DNA of 64,000 nucleotides, taken from the NCBI RefSeq assembly GCF_027943255.1, contig NC_072895.1, positions 76,634,001-76,698,000 of the forward strand, in the 5' to 3' direction. Positions 11,711 to 23,384 of the stretch are shown one piece after another. The notes below the pieces were generated by a model. That model ran no database searches. It was not told the origin of the DNA and saw nothing but the letters and a program-made list of their open reading frames with translations. How positions within the stretch are numbered: position 1 is the first letter of the stretch; each line of letters starts with the position of its first letter. A program made the position numbers and the translations under genes. Source of the DNA: Anastrepha obliqua (taxonomy: Eukaryota; Arthropoda; Insecta; Diptera; Tephritidae).

Positions 11711-12568
11711 AGCGACCCAAATTGGGGGACATCAGAATTCGCTTTAGAGGTATGGTTCCTTCTGCAAAGTTTCTTATTTTGATCCCTAGAATACGATTTT
11801 CGCAGAGCAATGAGTGATTTTTAAATCGACCCGCCCTAATCTACATGCTATACTATATTTTGAATTTTATAAAATAGGCTTAATACTTTTATTGTACAAA
11901 TCGAGGATCAAAGAGCAGTAGTAATAAATAATTTTATTAATAATAAAATGGAAACAAATGCTCACATATTCCGTCAGCTCAATAGTTATTTCCTGAGAGT
12001 GAGATAGTGGTTCACGTGGGTTTTTTCTTATCATTCCCGATATTTTCCTGTAATTTCTTTGATTCAACAAACGCTTTTCTCATTTATGAGTACTTCTTAG
12101 ATTTTAAGCACTAAGAAGATTCAAATGAAATGCATTTACAACCAGCAACTTCGAAACGCTTCTCAGATGACTCTAAAATACTCCAGTTTTCAAAACTATT
12201 ATTTCGTTTAGTTTTGCGGTACCTTTTCGAATTTTGGGTACTTTATAAAAGGCTTCAGTAATTTAATATCTCGTTTTTTAGTTTTCTCTTAGGAAATAAC
12301 CCAATATGAGTACTAAAAATAAAAGGTCCATGTTTGACCCTGTAACTATAGCAATTGCATAAAATTCTATAGCGGAAAATTTATTGTACAACCAAGAAAT
12401 GATTTGCGTGTCAAGTCGCCACAGTCCTTGAAATTTGAGGGAAAATGTCGAAACCTTATAAATAAAAAGTATGTATTATATCTAACCAAAACAAGAATTA
12501 AATTTTTGTATATGCTTACTTAAAAATTGCATCTTTTAAAACTTTGAAGATCCGTGGATCCGTAGATA
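11711..12568. other. interval without recognised genes
   Basis: AT-rich. The first 130 bases after the SINE look less random but match nothing I can name. Confidence 0.4.
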
Positions 12569-13235
12569 ACACATGGGCTGAAAAGTTCCGAGCCTAACAT
12601 ATAGATTGCACTAGTTCTATTGCATTCACCTCTTTTTCAGTTAGTTCTAAACTTGAAAACACAGCTACTAACATTTCATGGTATTCTCTTTATTAATTCC
12701 TGAGTTATTGTGCTAAGTGTGACTCTACTTTTGTTATTTTCAAAACAATGGATCAAAAAGAATTTCGTGTTTTTATTTTACACTGCTTCTTGATGGAAAA
12801 AAAATACCGTTCAAGCGAAGCAATGGCTTGAAAAGTGTTATGGGGACTCCGCTCTATCAGAAACAAGAATAAAACGACGGGTTGCTGGTTTTAAACGTAG
12901 TCGTGGAGACTCCGATGGTGCACAACGCAGTGAACGTCCAAAGGAGACGGTAACACCAGAAAACATGAAACAGCAAAAAAATCCACAAAATCGTTTTGAA
13001 TGATCGAAAAGTGAAGTTGCGTGATTTAGCTGCCATCGTAAAGTTATCAAAAGAATGCATTGGCTTTATATTGCATGAGCTCTATATTGCAGCTCTGTTC
13101 AAAGTGGGTGTCGCGTTTACTCACTTCCAATACAACGCACTGTGTCACAAGTCAATCAAAACAATGACAGAACTACGTGAATTGAACTTCGAATTGCTCC
13201 CACATCCACCATATTCGCCAGATTTACCCCCTAAT
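12569..13235 (+). mobile_element. mariner (irritans-like), internally deleted copy 1
   Basis: The left end is TA followed by ACACATGGGCTGAAAAGT. A leader and a transposase N-terminus follow from 12749 (MDQKEFRVFILHCFLMEK, then QWLEKCYGDSALSETRIK after a frameshift). Near 13070 the sequence jumps to the third catalytic region (LPHPPYSPDL, about 13199-13231) and lacks roughly the middle half, including the first two Asp motifs. The right end is missing. A sister copy with the opposite pattern lies at 57959-58613. The MDQKEFR start and PHPPYSPDLAP motif are those of irritans-type mariners. Confidence 0.7.
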
Positions 13236-13690
13236 GTATTCATGTATTTACTCATATACATATATTATAGAATCGCTGGATCTTTATTCGCTGCGCTATG
13301 GCTATGCCGTCGTAAAACTCATACAGCTCATCGTTCAATCGCCGTTGCCAACGTGCAAAGGTCCAAAAATCTTACGCAGAATCTTTCTCTCGAACACTCC
13401 AAGCGTCGCTTCATCGGATGTTGTCATCGTCCAAGCTTCTGCGCCATACCTTAGGACGGGCATGATGAGAGTCTTGTAGAGTGTTAGTTTTGTTCGTCGA
13501 GAGTGGACTTTACTGCTCAGTTGCCTACTTAGTCCAAAGTAGCATTTGTTGGCAAGAGAGACTCTTCGTTGGATTTCAAGGCTGACTTTTTTATCGGTGT
13601 TAATGCTGGTTCCTGAATAAACGAAGTCTTTTACAACCTCGAAATCTTAGTGTCAACGTGACCAAACCCATTCGCTTTGCCTTTTTATTC
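13236..13690 (-). pseudogene. RTE-type LINE, C-terminal part, downstream of a nested insertion
   Basis: The minus-strand reading runs FEVVKDFVYSGTSINTDKK, then EIQRRVSLANKCYFGL, LTLYKTLIMPVLRYGAEAW and LGVFERKILRKIFGPLHVGN. These are the ordered C-terminal blocks of RTE-clade reverse transcriptases. The matching palm block lies at 14951-15215 on the same strand. An RNase H-type LINE copy separates the two and most likely inserted into this element. Confidence 0.75.
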
Positions 13691-13705
13691 AGTTTGGAAA
13701 ATACA

Positions 13706-14950
13706 GAAATTCAAATTCAAATTTGAAAAGGTGGAGCCAAGGAGCATCAGGAGATTTGATGGCTTCTAAAACACTCAGGCTAAAAAGCCCATAGCAGTTA
13801 AAACTCTAAAAAGGGGGTAGATAGTCAAGGAGGGAAGGAGAAAAGTATCAGAGAAAGAGATAGGAAAGAATAGAGACAGAGATATAGATAGTTAGTCATG
13901 TAAGAATTTTCCAGATTCTTTCACAAATCTGTGAATATCCTCCAGTTTTAGAGAAGGAATAGTACTCATTCTCATGACATCGGAGCCCAAAACTCGTAGC
14001 CGTACTCTAGCAAAGGTAGGACACTCACAGAGAAAGTGCTCAGTGATATCCGCTTCCTCCAAGCATGACAGGCACATTGGGTCCTCAATGATTCCAATGG
14101 TGGATTCCAATGGTGGACCCCATGGGTTGTGTCCTGTAATGATACCGACCATCAACCGAACGTCTTTCTTTCTAAGTTTTAGTAGAAAGTTTGACAGTTT
14201 TCTGTTCGGATTTGTAACAAAATACTTTGCAGTTCTGCAGCGTTCTGGACCGGACCATCGCTCTTTATGTAGATTGCCTACATCATCGCTGATCCAATTC
14301 ATGATTCCTGCGGAACTGATTCCGATTATTGGCTCTGGCCCTTGTGGGGGAACCGCTGATCCACGTTTGGCCAATTCATCGGCAATTTCGTTTCCTTGAA
14401 CACCGGAGTGTCCTGGAACCCATATAAGTACAAGCCTGTTTTCTCTTGCAACAGAATTAAGCTTCTTCTTACATTTTTGAACAATCTTCGAGGTTTTCTT
14501 CGCGTTCTCCAGGGCCTTCAGTGCAGCCTGACTGTCACTGAAAACTCCAATCTGTTTGCCGCTCCATCTCCTCTCGATTATCCATTCGACTACTTTCAGG
14601 ATGGCTTAAATTTCCTTTTAGAAAACAGTTGCCATTTTCCCCATAGCATAGTGATACTTATTACTATAGTTTAAGTACCATCCGGCTACAGATTTTATTT
14701 CAATTTTGGACCCATCGGTAAAGAAAATAACCGTCAAACCTCCCTGGATGCATTCTGGATTGCTCCATTGCTCACGTAATGGAAATCTGACATCAAATTA
14801 CCTTGCAAATGAAACTTTGGGTATCAGGTCGTCTTTAAATGACAAAAACAGTGAATACTGCTCAGATAACAACTTAAAGATTTCTCTGTGTCACGAAGTT
14901 CCGTCTTCTTGCCAGAAACCATATTTATGGAGTGTACACATTGCTTTTGC
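13706..14950 (-). pseudogene. RNase H-bearing LINE family A, copy 2 (3' half)
   Basis: On the minus strand, pieces of an RNase H domain are followed by the C-terminal block GISSAGIMNWISDDVGNLHK. A Cys/His segment comes next (CLSCLEEADITEHFLCECP), then LKLEDIHRFVKESGKF and a stop near 13892. A 3' UTR shared with the copy at 49.66-52.37 kb follows and ends in the GAAAAGG block. The reverse transcriptase is absent. The 5' side breaks in the region matching the connector between RT and RNase H, and it interrupts an RTE LINE. Confidence 0.8.
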
Positions 14951-15215
14951 CTCTTGAACTAACAGCCCGGTTGCTAAGGTCGATGATGTTAATATTATCG
15001 GAATACGCCAACAATTGTACACTCTTATAAAAATTTGTGCCTGAGCGATTCAGTTGTGCAGCTCGCACGATCCTTTCCAATATCAGCTTAAAGAAGTCAC
15101 ATGACAGCCTGTCACCCTCTCTGAAACCTCGTTTGTTATCAAACGGCTCGGAGAGGTGAAGAACTTTATATACTAAACGAACGAAATGCACAACAAACTA
15201 AATGCTAACTTAATC
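14951..15215 (-). pseudogene. RTE-type LINE reverse transcriptase palm fragment
   Basis: The minus-strand frame reads KRGFREGDRLSCDFF, IVRAAQLNRSGTNFYKSVQL and LAYSDNINIIDLSNRAV. The second block and the Y.DD-like site (here YSDN, with the second Asp replaced) fit RTE-clade reverse transcriptases. It is the upstream half of the element continued at 13236-13690. The altered active site shows it is dead. Confidence 0.75.
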
Positions 15216-17829
15216 GTATATGCCCCCGATGATTTATTAATGAAATTTATGTACGTACATTCCTACTACAAAATTGCAGGTTTAAACAGACATTCTAATT
15301 CTCCCATTCTTATTTATTAGATCTTCTTTGTGATGCATACTTGATTCTCTACCGTCTCTGTTGTTTCACAGTTTGTTTAATTTTACAACTGCGACGGACA
15401 TTCCTTTGTTAAATACATTTTTCGATAACAGGAAAAGGAAATAGAAAAGCTACCATAGTTTCTTCACGCATCTTGGACCAGTATGGCTTTTACATTTATA
15501 TGCATTGCAGCACATATTCATGTGCGCATATGTAAATATATATCAATGTGTATATTTTACATATGTTGGTGTGTAGATGTATTTCAAATAATAAAGCTAA
15601 GATAAACTAAAAGAAAAGAGTTTGAGCTCAGCCATCCTTATGCATCTATGTTATGTATGTAACTTATATGAGTGAGTAACACAGCTTCCTTAAATAGCTG
15701 GCAATTAATTACATATTTGTCTTACAAGACAAACAGTTAAAACTCGAAATTTAATTTGTTCTAACCAACCATCTCCTTCTTCCATTGTCACAAGGCAGGG
15801 CATGCATTAATCCATTACAGCAAAACGGCCAGCGGAACTCTTAAGCTTATATCTCTGCATGCTCGTTAGAAAATTGGCGTAATACCACATTTGACGAAAC
15901 ATATAAATTACTTGCTCTAAATGTCTACAAATATACAAAAGCACATAAATACATACAAATATACTTGTACATTTGCATGTGTGAAAAGTTTTAGCATGGA
16001 ACACCGGATGGGACCAATAATAAATAACTACTGAAAGGCTAAAATACATATACGTTTGCCCGCTCTCAGATTTTGTAACAATTATTTCGCGTCTTGGGCA
16101 TTTCTGCTTCCTTTTGAATGTCTTCGTGGCCGTTACCTTTTCGCCCAGCAGCCTCTGCTGTTTAATTTTTTGTCAGAAAAAGCGACCGTAACATTATAAG
16201 TACATTGACATGTTTTAGTGTATAACGATATAATTTCGGCTATGTCCCTCCCCCCTTCCATACGCTGTTGTTAAGTCTTAACAAACATCTTAAAGATTTT
16301 ATCTTTTTCTTGTAAATCACAGAAGTAAGTATAATAAAAAAATAAACAGTAGCGCCGACTCGCGGCTTTCTCAGTCATTTGATTTCTTCATTTTTAGCTG
16401 ATTACACTTTAAACATGAATGGGTTCACGCTTTTTAAAAACAATAAAGCACTTTATGTGCCTGGAAATGGTTTGCGACAGCAAATGTCAGATTTTACCGT
16501 ACGTTGCCGCTAGTGCAAGCTTTCAAGATGATCATGGCTAGTAACCTGCTTTCCACACATGAAATCGGTACGTGTATTTCCTAAAAGAGCAGTACTACTT
16601 TTACTAAGACCTCCAGCGGTCACAAGTTTTTCATTTTTGACATTCCGCATGTGCTTAAATGCACACATTCAAATGTAATGCTTGTGTGCTTGTAGGTTAA
16701 GAGAATTTTAAGGAAGTACTGATCAAATGGTTGTTGTACATAAGGTTTCTGCGTTTTACGAGTACTGTACACTTACAATGGCTAAAATTCTTGCACACAT
16801 TTAATATATTACTATAGTATAATGGCTTGTATTTAATTCTATCAAATTAGGAGTGGTATAAGTACAGTTATATTGAATAAAATATTCATTCAGACGTTAA
16901 CAAGTTACAAATCTTCTTTAGCAAATTTGTATGGTTTTAATTTTATCCTTTTATTTTAAGGCCTGCGTGTCGAGATTTTAACTGGCGACGGGGTCTTAAA
17001 AAAATTGAAATCAACGCAACGTATTATTTTAATCGAATTTTCATTAGTTATAATAACTTTAATACATGACATCCTATTAAAAAGCAGCCCTTAAAATCAC
17101 ATTACTTGAATGAAAAAATTAAAAAATTCGTGTTGGCGTGAGCTTCAAGGAATGTTCTGTCTAAGCTCATTTTGTTGTCAAAACGGTTCTGTGCTAATAC
17201 TCGTATGTGAAAAGTAGTTTACGAAAGTTCTTTTAAAATTTTTGTTTTTATTTGGAAAGTTAATTTTGACTTGCTGGGGTTACACTAGAAATATTTAGTT
17301 TTTATGAAAAGGGCTGTCAAACAACTTGACTGCTCCCGTGCGACAATTTTCGCCAACGGGCTTAATTACGACTTTTCTGTCTGAAATCCTTCATGACTGT
17401 GATTCTATATATTTTTTAATTTAAATTTGGTATAGTTTAATTTCTAACTGAGTTATATAGTGATAACACTCGCTTAGTTAATTTAATTTTTTTTATACTG
17501 GTTTGTTTTTTTAGAAATAAAATAGTGAATAAAAACTCTTTGGCGTAATCATTTACATTTTTACAACAAATTATGGCTAATAAATAAAAAACGTTCGATA
17601 ACGCAGCCGACATTTAATTTAAAAGAGTACTGCTGGAAAATGTTTCCTGTCGAAATATGAACAACTGCAAATATCTTGTAATATTAAAAAACTTAAATGT
17701 GATATTTTATTTTATTATTAAAAAACTTAAATGGAATACTTTTCCAATTTCTATCTGTTTCTTATTTATTTTCAACTTATTTTTTGGATTAACTCCACAC
17801 TTTAATATTTAGATTCCATATTTCAACAA
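15216..17829. other. 2.6-kb AT-rich interval, nothing recognised
   Basis: Many CATATG/ATACAT-type runs, as in fly non-coding DNA. No coding block, splice pair or transposon end could be supported. Confidence 0.45.
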
Positions 17830-17965
17830 ATTCCGACATTCCCATGCGCCGAACATTCATATAGAGATTAAATTGAAAAACTCGGTTCCGACATTCTCAT
17901 GCGCCGAACATTCCCATGCGCTGAACATTCAATTCATATAGAGAATAAATTGAAAAGCTCGGTTC
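17830..17965 (+). repeat. imperfect tandem duplication of about 60-75 bp
   Basis: A unit beginning TTCCGACATTC and containing CATGCGCCGAACATTC then TTAAATTGAAAA.CTCGG occurs twice in tandem. The second copy has an extra internal ATGCGC.GAACATTC block. It lies directly before a SINE fragment. Confidence 0.7.
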
Positions 17966-17977
17966 TACAAACTTTTA

Positions 17978-18198
17978 CGTAGGTTCGAATCCCCGTGCAT
18001 GAAACACCAAAATGAAAAAAAAACGGGCAATGGCAAACCTCAGAATGTAATTCCATTTCCCGTTAGTAGTCGGCTTCAAACTGTAGGTCCCTCCATTTGA
18101 GGAACAATGTAAAGACGCACGCTACAAGTAGGAGGAGGTTCTCGGCCAAACACCTAACAGACGTGTACGCGCCAATTATTTATTTTTTATTTATTTTT
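17978..18198 (+). mobile_element. tRNA-derived SINE, 5'-truncated copy
   Basis: It starts at the box B block (GGTTCGAATCCCC) and continues through a shortened body to GGCCAAACACCTAACAGACG and a T-rich tail. The 3' hairpin sequence places it in the same subfamily as the copies at 616 and 46788. Confidence 0.8.
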
Positions 18199-20689
18199 AC
18201 GTTAAGGTTAATATACGTTAAGTTAAAGCTTAATACAAATAATTTGTTCACAACTGTTTCTATAAAAAAAAAAAAAAGCCTGATAGACATAAAATTATTT
18301 CTTCTCTAGAAGGTAAAACCAAAATATTATATGGACATTTCCATCAACCCGACTTATGGTATATTCTATCTAAGTAATGGATTTTGTTTATTTACATTAA
18401 GGTTCAAAATAATATATTACAAAAAATTGAAAGAAGACAATGTTTAAAGGTAACTTCAGCAGAATACACGGAAACTGATGAAGTTAGATATTTTTACATA
18501 GTATTCAAACTGTTAGGTTGTGTTTGGTTGAAATTTCACTTTAATAGATGCGCAAAAGTATGTAAATATATATGTGTATGTGCAATTCTTTTTCACTCAG
18601 TAACTGCAATAGAATTGCATTGCCGGCATATTATTCTGAGATTGGCACGAAAACCTAACAACTTTTTTCATTTTTCTTTGTTTAGGCATTTGCTTTTTTG
18701 CTGTTGTATATAGTTTTTCCCGTGCTATTACCCAAACCCGTTGAGGCTCATGGACAAGACAGTTGAAAACAAAAAAGGAAAGTTGAGAAAAGCGTGAAAA
18801 CTCATAAATAATATTCATGTTAGCGCTTTGCTGTGGTCGACGCCGTTGCCTTACGTAGTTACCGGGCGAATTTCCAAAATGCAAAAGCAGTCTCAGGTGT
18901 AAGATTTTTGACATCAGCAACCAGGAGTTACCTGAACAATGTCTCCTACACCGAAGAACAAACCAAGTTATTATCAACTCAATGTAACACCGCGCCCACC
19001 GCAAACAGTGGCATAACCCTTCTCAGTAGACAAATTGAACAAACTCCAAAAAAGTAACTCAATGATAAATGAAAAAAAATAGCATAAAGTACTGAGCAGC
19101 AGACGAAAATTGTAGCATGCTAGAAATATGTGCAAATGCATTAAATGATGTCACACTTTAAATAGATTAGTTTAGATTATTAAATAGACTATTGACTAGT
19201 CATTACAAATATTCCAAAATTTAATTTAGTATTTAGCTTTTATTAAAAAATGTCCAAAAGAGATAAAAACAAATTGAAATATTCAGTAAGAAAGTTAAAT
19301 GAATATTAAGCAGCGTTTTAGCTGTTTTATACAGCCAGCTAGTCATTACGACTGTTAGAACAGTGGAGGTAATACATATCGGCTTTCAGTGAATTTGAAG
19401 GAATGTCCTATTAAATTGACTTATGGCGATTCCGTATCACCCTACTTTTTCGTAGTCGATTCTAAGATAAGTGCAATTCGGCGAAAAAAGTATGTGTACG
19501 ATTATGCCATACTCAACGAAGGCAAAGAAGGCTTATTTTCTCCTTTGAGAAACTCCGTCAGGAAAGTTGGTTGCGCTGAAAAATTGTTAATGTTAGAAAT
19601 ACGAGAGCCAGATATGAGAACATTTTTTGTAATGGCTAATCGGAAAAGTTGTCTTCTTTTAACACAAATTTATAATACTTAAATGCCCTACTGTAGTATT
19701 CGACATCGTAATCCGAACATGAGGTGTTGTTAACAACAAGAGAAGAACGTACCCATGTCGAAGATTTTATGGTAGATGTCGCTCACTCATAAGCCGACGC
19801 AATGGTAACAACTTTCCGTTAAAAGATAAGTGGAAGAAATTGTTAGTATTTTTCTTGTTTTTAATTGCAGTTTAAAAAATACCTCAGGATGAATCGGGAA
19901 AGTGTAAACTATTTAATAAAAAAATATTCAAACAGCTGTTTTACTTGAAAAGAACATGCAAAGGTGGTAGAGTGAGTTCTCTACTAAAATTCAAATTTTA
20001 ATATTTTTGTGTCATATGCTGCTTTGTTAAATAAAGCACAACAACAATATGTCGCTTTCTGGTATACATAAACTTTTCAACCAAGTCTTAAATTTTATGG
20101 TTGATATTATCTGGGGTTTTGTACGGGTATCCACGTCTGCGCTTGAAATTTTTATGAAGCAATAAAGGCATGGTTTTATATGCGCTTATGAAATAATTGT
20201 GGATGAAATCAGTGCCTCCAAATTTTATAATGTAGTTTTTAAATTTTCAATTTGATATCGTGCCACACACTTTCAGAATTCTCATTTTATTTTTCCTTCT
20301 TATTTGAATATAAATTCCTAAATATAAATTCCTTAAAAACGAACTGTTTTCGTTAGTTATTTTCTGGCAGCTCGATATTTCGTCCATCTGCCGTTTATGT
20401 GCCTAGCGATAGGTAGTGCTGCCAAGTGCGACGGCAAGGAAGTAATGAGCGGTGATTGCGTCGATTTTTTTTGTACATCACCAACACAATCTCAGTTTTT
20501 TCGTAAACATACCGCAGTCACATCTATGTGACATCAGCAGCACCCGTGTTACGAGGCGTCCTGCTTGAACAAAAAAGTGGATATTCCAAAATCCGCTATG
20601 GCAAATTCTACTGCTTCTAGCTAAAACGCGACCAGAGCTGATTTATTGTGAAAAGCCTATTTTTGTAACCCTTACGCTTTTTAAAAATT
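18199..20689. other. interval with two unrecognised open readings
   Basis: 18833-19057 (74 codons, MVDAVALRSYRAN start, Thr/Ser-rich end) and 19389-19682 (97 codons, MNLKECPIKLTYGD start, VRKVGCAEKLLMLE block) are open on the plus strand with fairly even composition. I recognise neither and see no convincing splice sites or poly(A) signal tied to them. They may be chance or old coding debris. Confidence 0.3.
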
Positions 20690-21690
20690 TTAGCACAATT
20701 TAGGTTTGGTATTCCAAAGATTGCATGGAGATACTACGATACCACCAAGGTGGACATTCACAAAGCACATGTTCTGAGCTTTCTATGTCCATTTCGCAAA
20801 AGCGGCAGGCGTTGTTCTCAGATAGACCAATATTATTTAGATGATACCTCAGGCGGCAGCGACCTATAAGATATCTTTTTAAAAGACGCAGATATTCCTT
20901 GGTTGGGACTTAGAAATAGTTTGGCTTGACGCTGACCGGCACAGTTTAGCCAGTGTCCAGCAAATTTCCTTTCTTCCCATTTCCTAAGGAGTTCATTAAT
21001 GTGGCTTTTTGTGAGTCCACAGAAAGGCTCAGGACCAGTAAGTTGCATATTTGCTCCTTGTTTTGCAAGGTCATCAGCCATTTCATTTCCCTCATGTCTT
21101 TCATGTCCCGGAATCCAGCCTAGTGTTACTATGTTGAGGTTTCCTAACGTGTTGTGAAGGTTTAGGCAATCATTCACCAATTTGGAGGTGATAGTTGTTG
21201 ATAGAAGGGCTTTTAGAGCCGCTTGGTTATCTGAAAGTAAGTAGATGTGAGTACCTCTCATTTTCCTGCTAAGGCATTCTCTCACACATATTTCAATGGC
21301 ATGTATTTCTGCCTGGAATATTGTTGGGTAGAGTCCCATCGGAATCGATTGAATTTAGGCCCATTGATACCTGCCTCTGTTCTACCATTTTCCAATTTGG
21401 CCCCATCAGTAAACCACAGCTGAGAGCCAGGCTTGAAAGTGATAGAATTAGTTCTCCAGTCTGTGCGTTCATTAATTAGAACTTGGAAGTTCCTGAAGAG
21501 TATTGGTTTGAGTGATAGTATATCATCCCTATGAAGAAAGGGACTATGTAGGAAGTCTTTTAAGATCTTTAAATGTCCTTTCATATCCCCACTTTTAAGT
21601 TCAGATATACGTTTTAATCTTAAGGCACTCGAGCGAGCTTCCCTTTCAATCAAGATTGGAAGCGGTGGTATGTTCCGTAGCACACCCAAT
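20690..21690 (-). pseudogene. RNase H-bearing LINE family B: RNase H domain and Cys/His tail
   Basis: On the minus strand the RNase H motifs appear in order: WFTDGAKLENG (first Asp), FQAEIHAIEIC (Glu), LLSDNQAALKAL (second Asp) and WIPGHERHEGNEMADDLAKQ (last acidic site). A frameshift near 21330 separates the first motif from the rest. After another frameshift a tail reads ENNACRFCEMDIESSEHVLC followed by ECP, the Cys/His segment common to LOA/I-group LINEs. The 3' end is near 20690. It is continuous with the RT part upstream. Confidence 0.85.
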
Positions 21691-22928
21691 GCATCAGTAG
21701 GACATGTTTTTATAGCCCCTGTAATACCAACAAATATCAGGCGATGCAGTTTGTTTAATTCGTTTACTGCTTTTCTTTGCTTGACCTTGGGTCACCATGC
21801 TAAGGATGCATAAGTGACTATGGGTTTCACAACTGTGGTGAATGTTCAGAAGGTCATTCTTGGGTTTAGTCCCCATGTCTTACCAAAAAGCCTTGTGCAG
21901 GCAAAGAATGCCCCTGCTTTTGAAGTAACTCTCTCAATATGGGAATTCCACGTAAACGTTTTGTCAAGACTGACGCCAAGATAGTTCGCTTCTGTCGAGA
22001 GTTGAAGTGTTGTTGCATTAAGGATCGGACATTTGAGATTTATGTTCCTTCTCCTAGTAAACAGTAAAAGTGCTTTTTTGGATGGGTTAATGGAAAGCCC
22101 TTTTTCGGTGCACCATTTGTTTATTATTGTAAGGGCTTGCTGCATGCGGTCCGAAATGGTTTTCTCATGCCAGCCTAATACATAAACTACTAGGTCATCA
22201 GCATAACCCTGAGTGTGACAACCTAGGTTTTCAGTTTGTGGAGAAGTTCATCTATGACTAGAGTCCACAAAAGAGGAGAGAGTACGCCTCCTTGGGGGCA
22301 ACCCCTTGTGGCTTTGATAGATTTGATTGTTCCTCCTAGTTCGGTGCTGATCGTCCTAGATTTCAACATGAATATTATCCATCTAGTGATGGGTTCAGGT
22401 ACCGCCTTTAGATATAGGGCATTATAGATTGCCTCATAGGAAGTGTTATCAAAAGCTCCTGATATGTCAATAAATGCACATAGAGCTATCTGTTTGGACT
22501 CAATAGCCTTTTCAATAACTGTTACCAGGCTGTGTATTGCAGTCTCAGTGAATTTTCCCTGTTGATAGGCAAATTGAAGTCGATGCAGTGGGAAATTAGC
22601 TAAATTGTTTTCCCTAATATACTGATCAACTATCTTTTCCATTGTTTTAAGGAAAAATGAGCTGAGACTAATTGGTCTGTATAATTTGGGCAATTGTTCG
22701 GGTTTTTTCCCAACCTATGGAATAAAATTAACCTCAGCCTATTTTGTTGGTAAATATCCTAGCAGTAAGCTTGCTTTGTATAGTCTGGGAATTAGCTGTA
22801 AAAGACAGGGGAATATCCCATCAGGTCCAGGAGATTTGTATGGGCTGAATGTTGATATCGCCCATTGTACCCGCTTTTCATGGAATAGCTTGTTTGCTAG
22901 TTATAGTTCTCAGAACTCGCAGATGTAG
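21691..22928 (-). pseudogene. RNase H-bearing LINE family B: reverse transcriptase
   Basis: The minus-strand frames give FSPYKSPGPDGIFP (RT start block), YRPISLSSFFLKTMEKIVD, LCAFIDISGAFDN, GCPQGGVLSPLLWTLVIDEL, then after a frameshift near 22225 GYADDLVVYVLG with the catalytic Asp pair. GLSINPSKKALLLFTRRR, YLGVSLDKTFTW and FGKTWGLNPR follow. All palm motifs are present, so only a few indels separate this copy from an open frame. It is related to, but distinct from, family A at 1.7, 13.7 and 50 kb. Confidence 0.85.
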
Positions 22929-23382
22929 TAGTTTCTGCCGGCACAGAGATCTCGTCTAGCACAATTGATCCAGGGAAGTGAGTATCCAGCAGAAGTTGAC
23001 TGGTTTCCTCTGGATTCCTTGTGTAGCTTCCATCTGGCTTTTTCAGGGTACTAATGCCGTTTGAGTGATTTTTTAGTAGGACTTTTTGGATACGAATAGC
23101 ATTCGGAAGACTACAAATCTTTTCACAATGATTCCACCAAGTAGCCCTTTTAGATTTCCTCAATTCTTTGTTGTAGTTGGTTAGGGCTGTTGAGTAGGAG
23201 GACCAATCCCCCGTTACTTTAGCTCTATTCCATAAAGTTCTTGTTTCTTTACGCAGGTCGGAAAGTGTACTATTCCACCAAGGAACATTTCTTTGTGGCT
23301 TTTTCACTTTTACTGGACAACTTTCGTGAAACGCAGATGTTATGTTTGAGTGTAGTTCATTCGATTCGAACTCAACCTCTGA
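22929..23382 (-). pseudogene. RNase H-bearing LINE family B: endonuclease-RT linker
   Basis: The minus-strand reading starts VSEVEFESNELHSNITSAFH, runs through KPQRNVPWWNSTLSDLRKE (the W-W-N-L motif usual just after the endonuclease in these LINEs) and ends LDTHFPGSIVLDEISV. Its first codons join directly to the end of the DD41D element at 23385. It is separated from its endonuclease by that insertion. Confidence 0.75.
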
Positions 23383-23384
23383 TA

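Noticed and set aside
16960..17000. TGGCGACGGGG, resembling a retrotransposon primer binding site
   Set aside because: No LTR end directly upstream and no gag/pol downstream.
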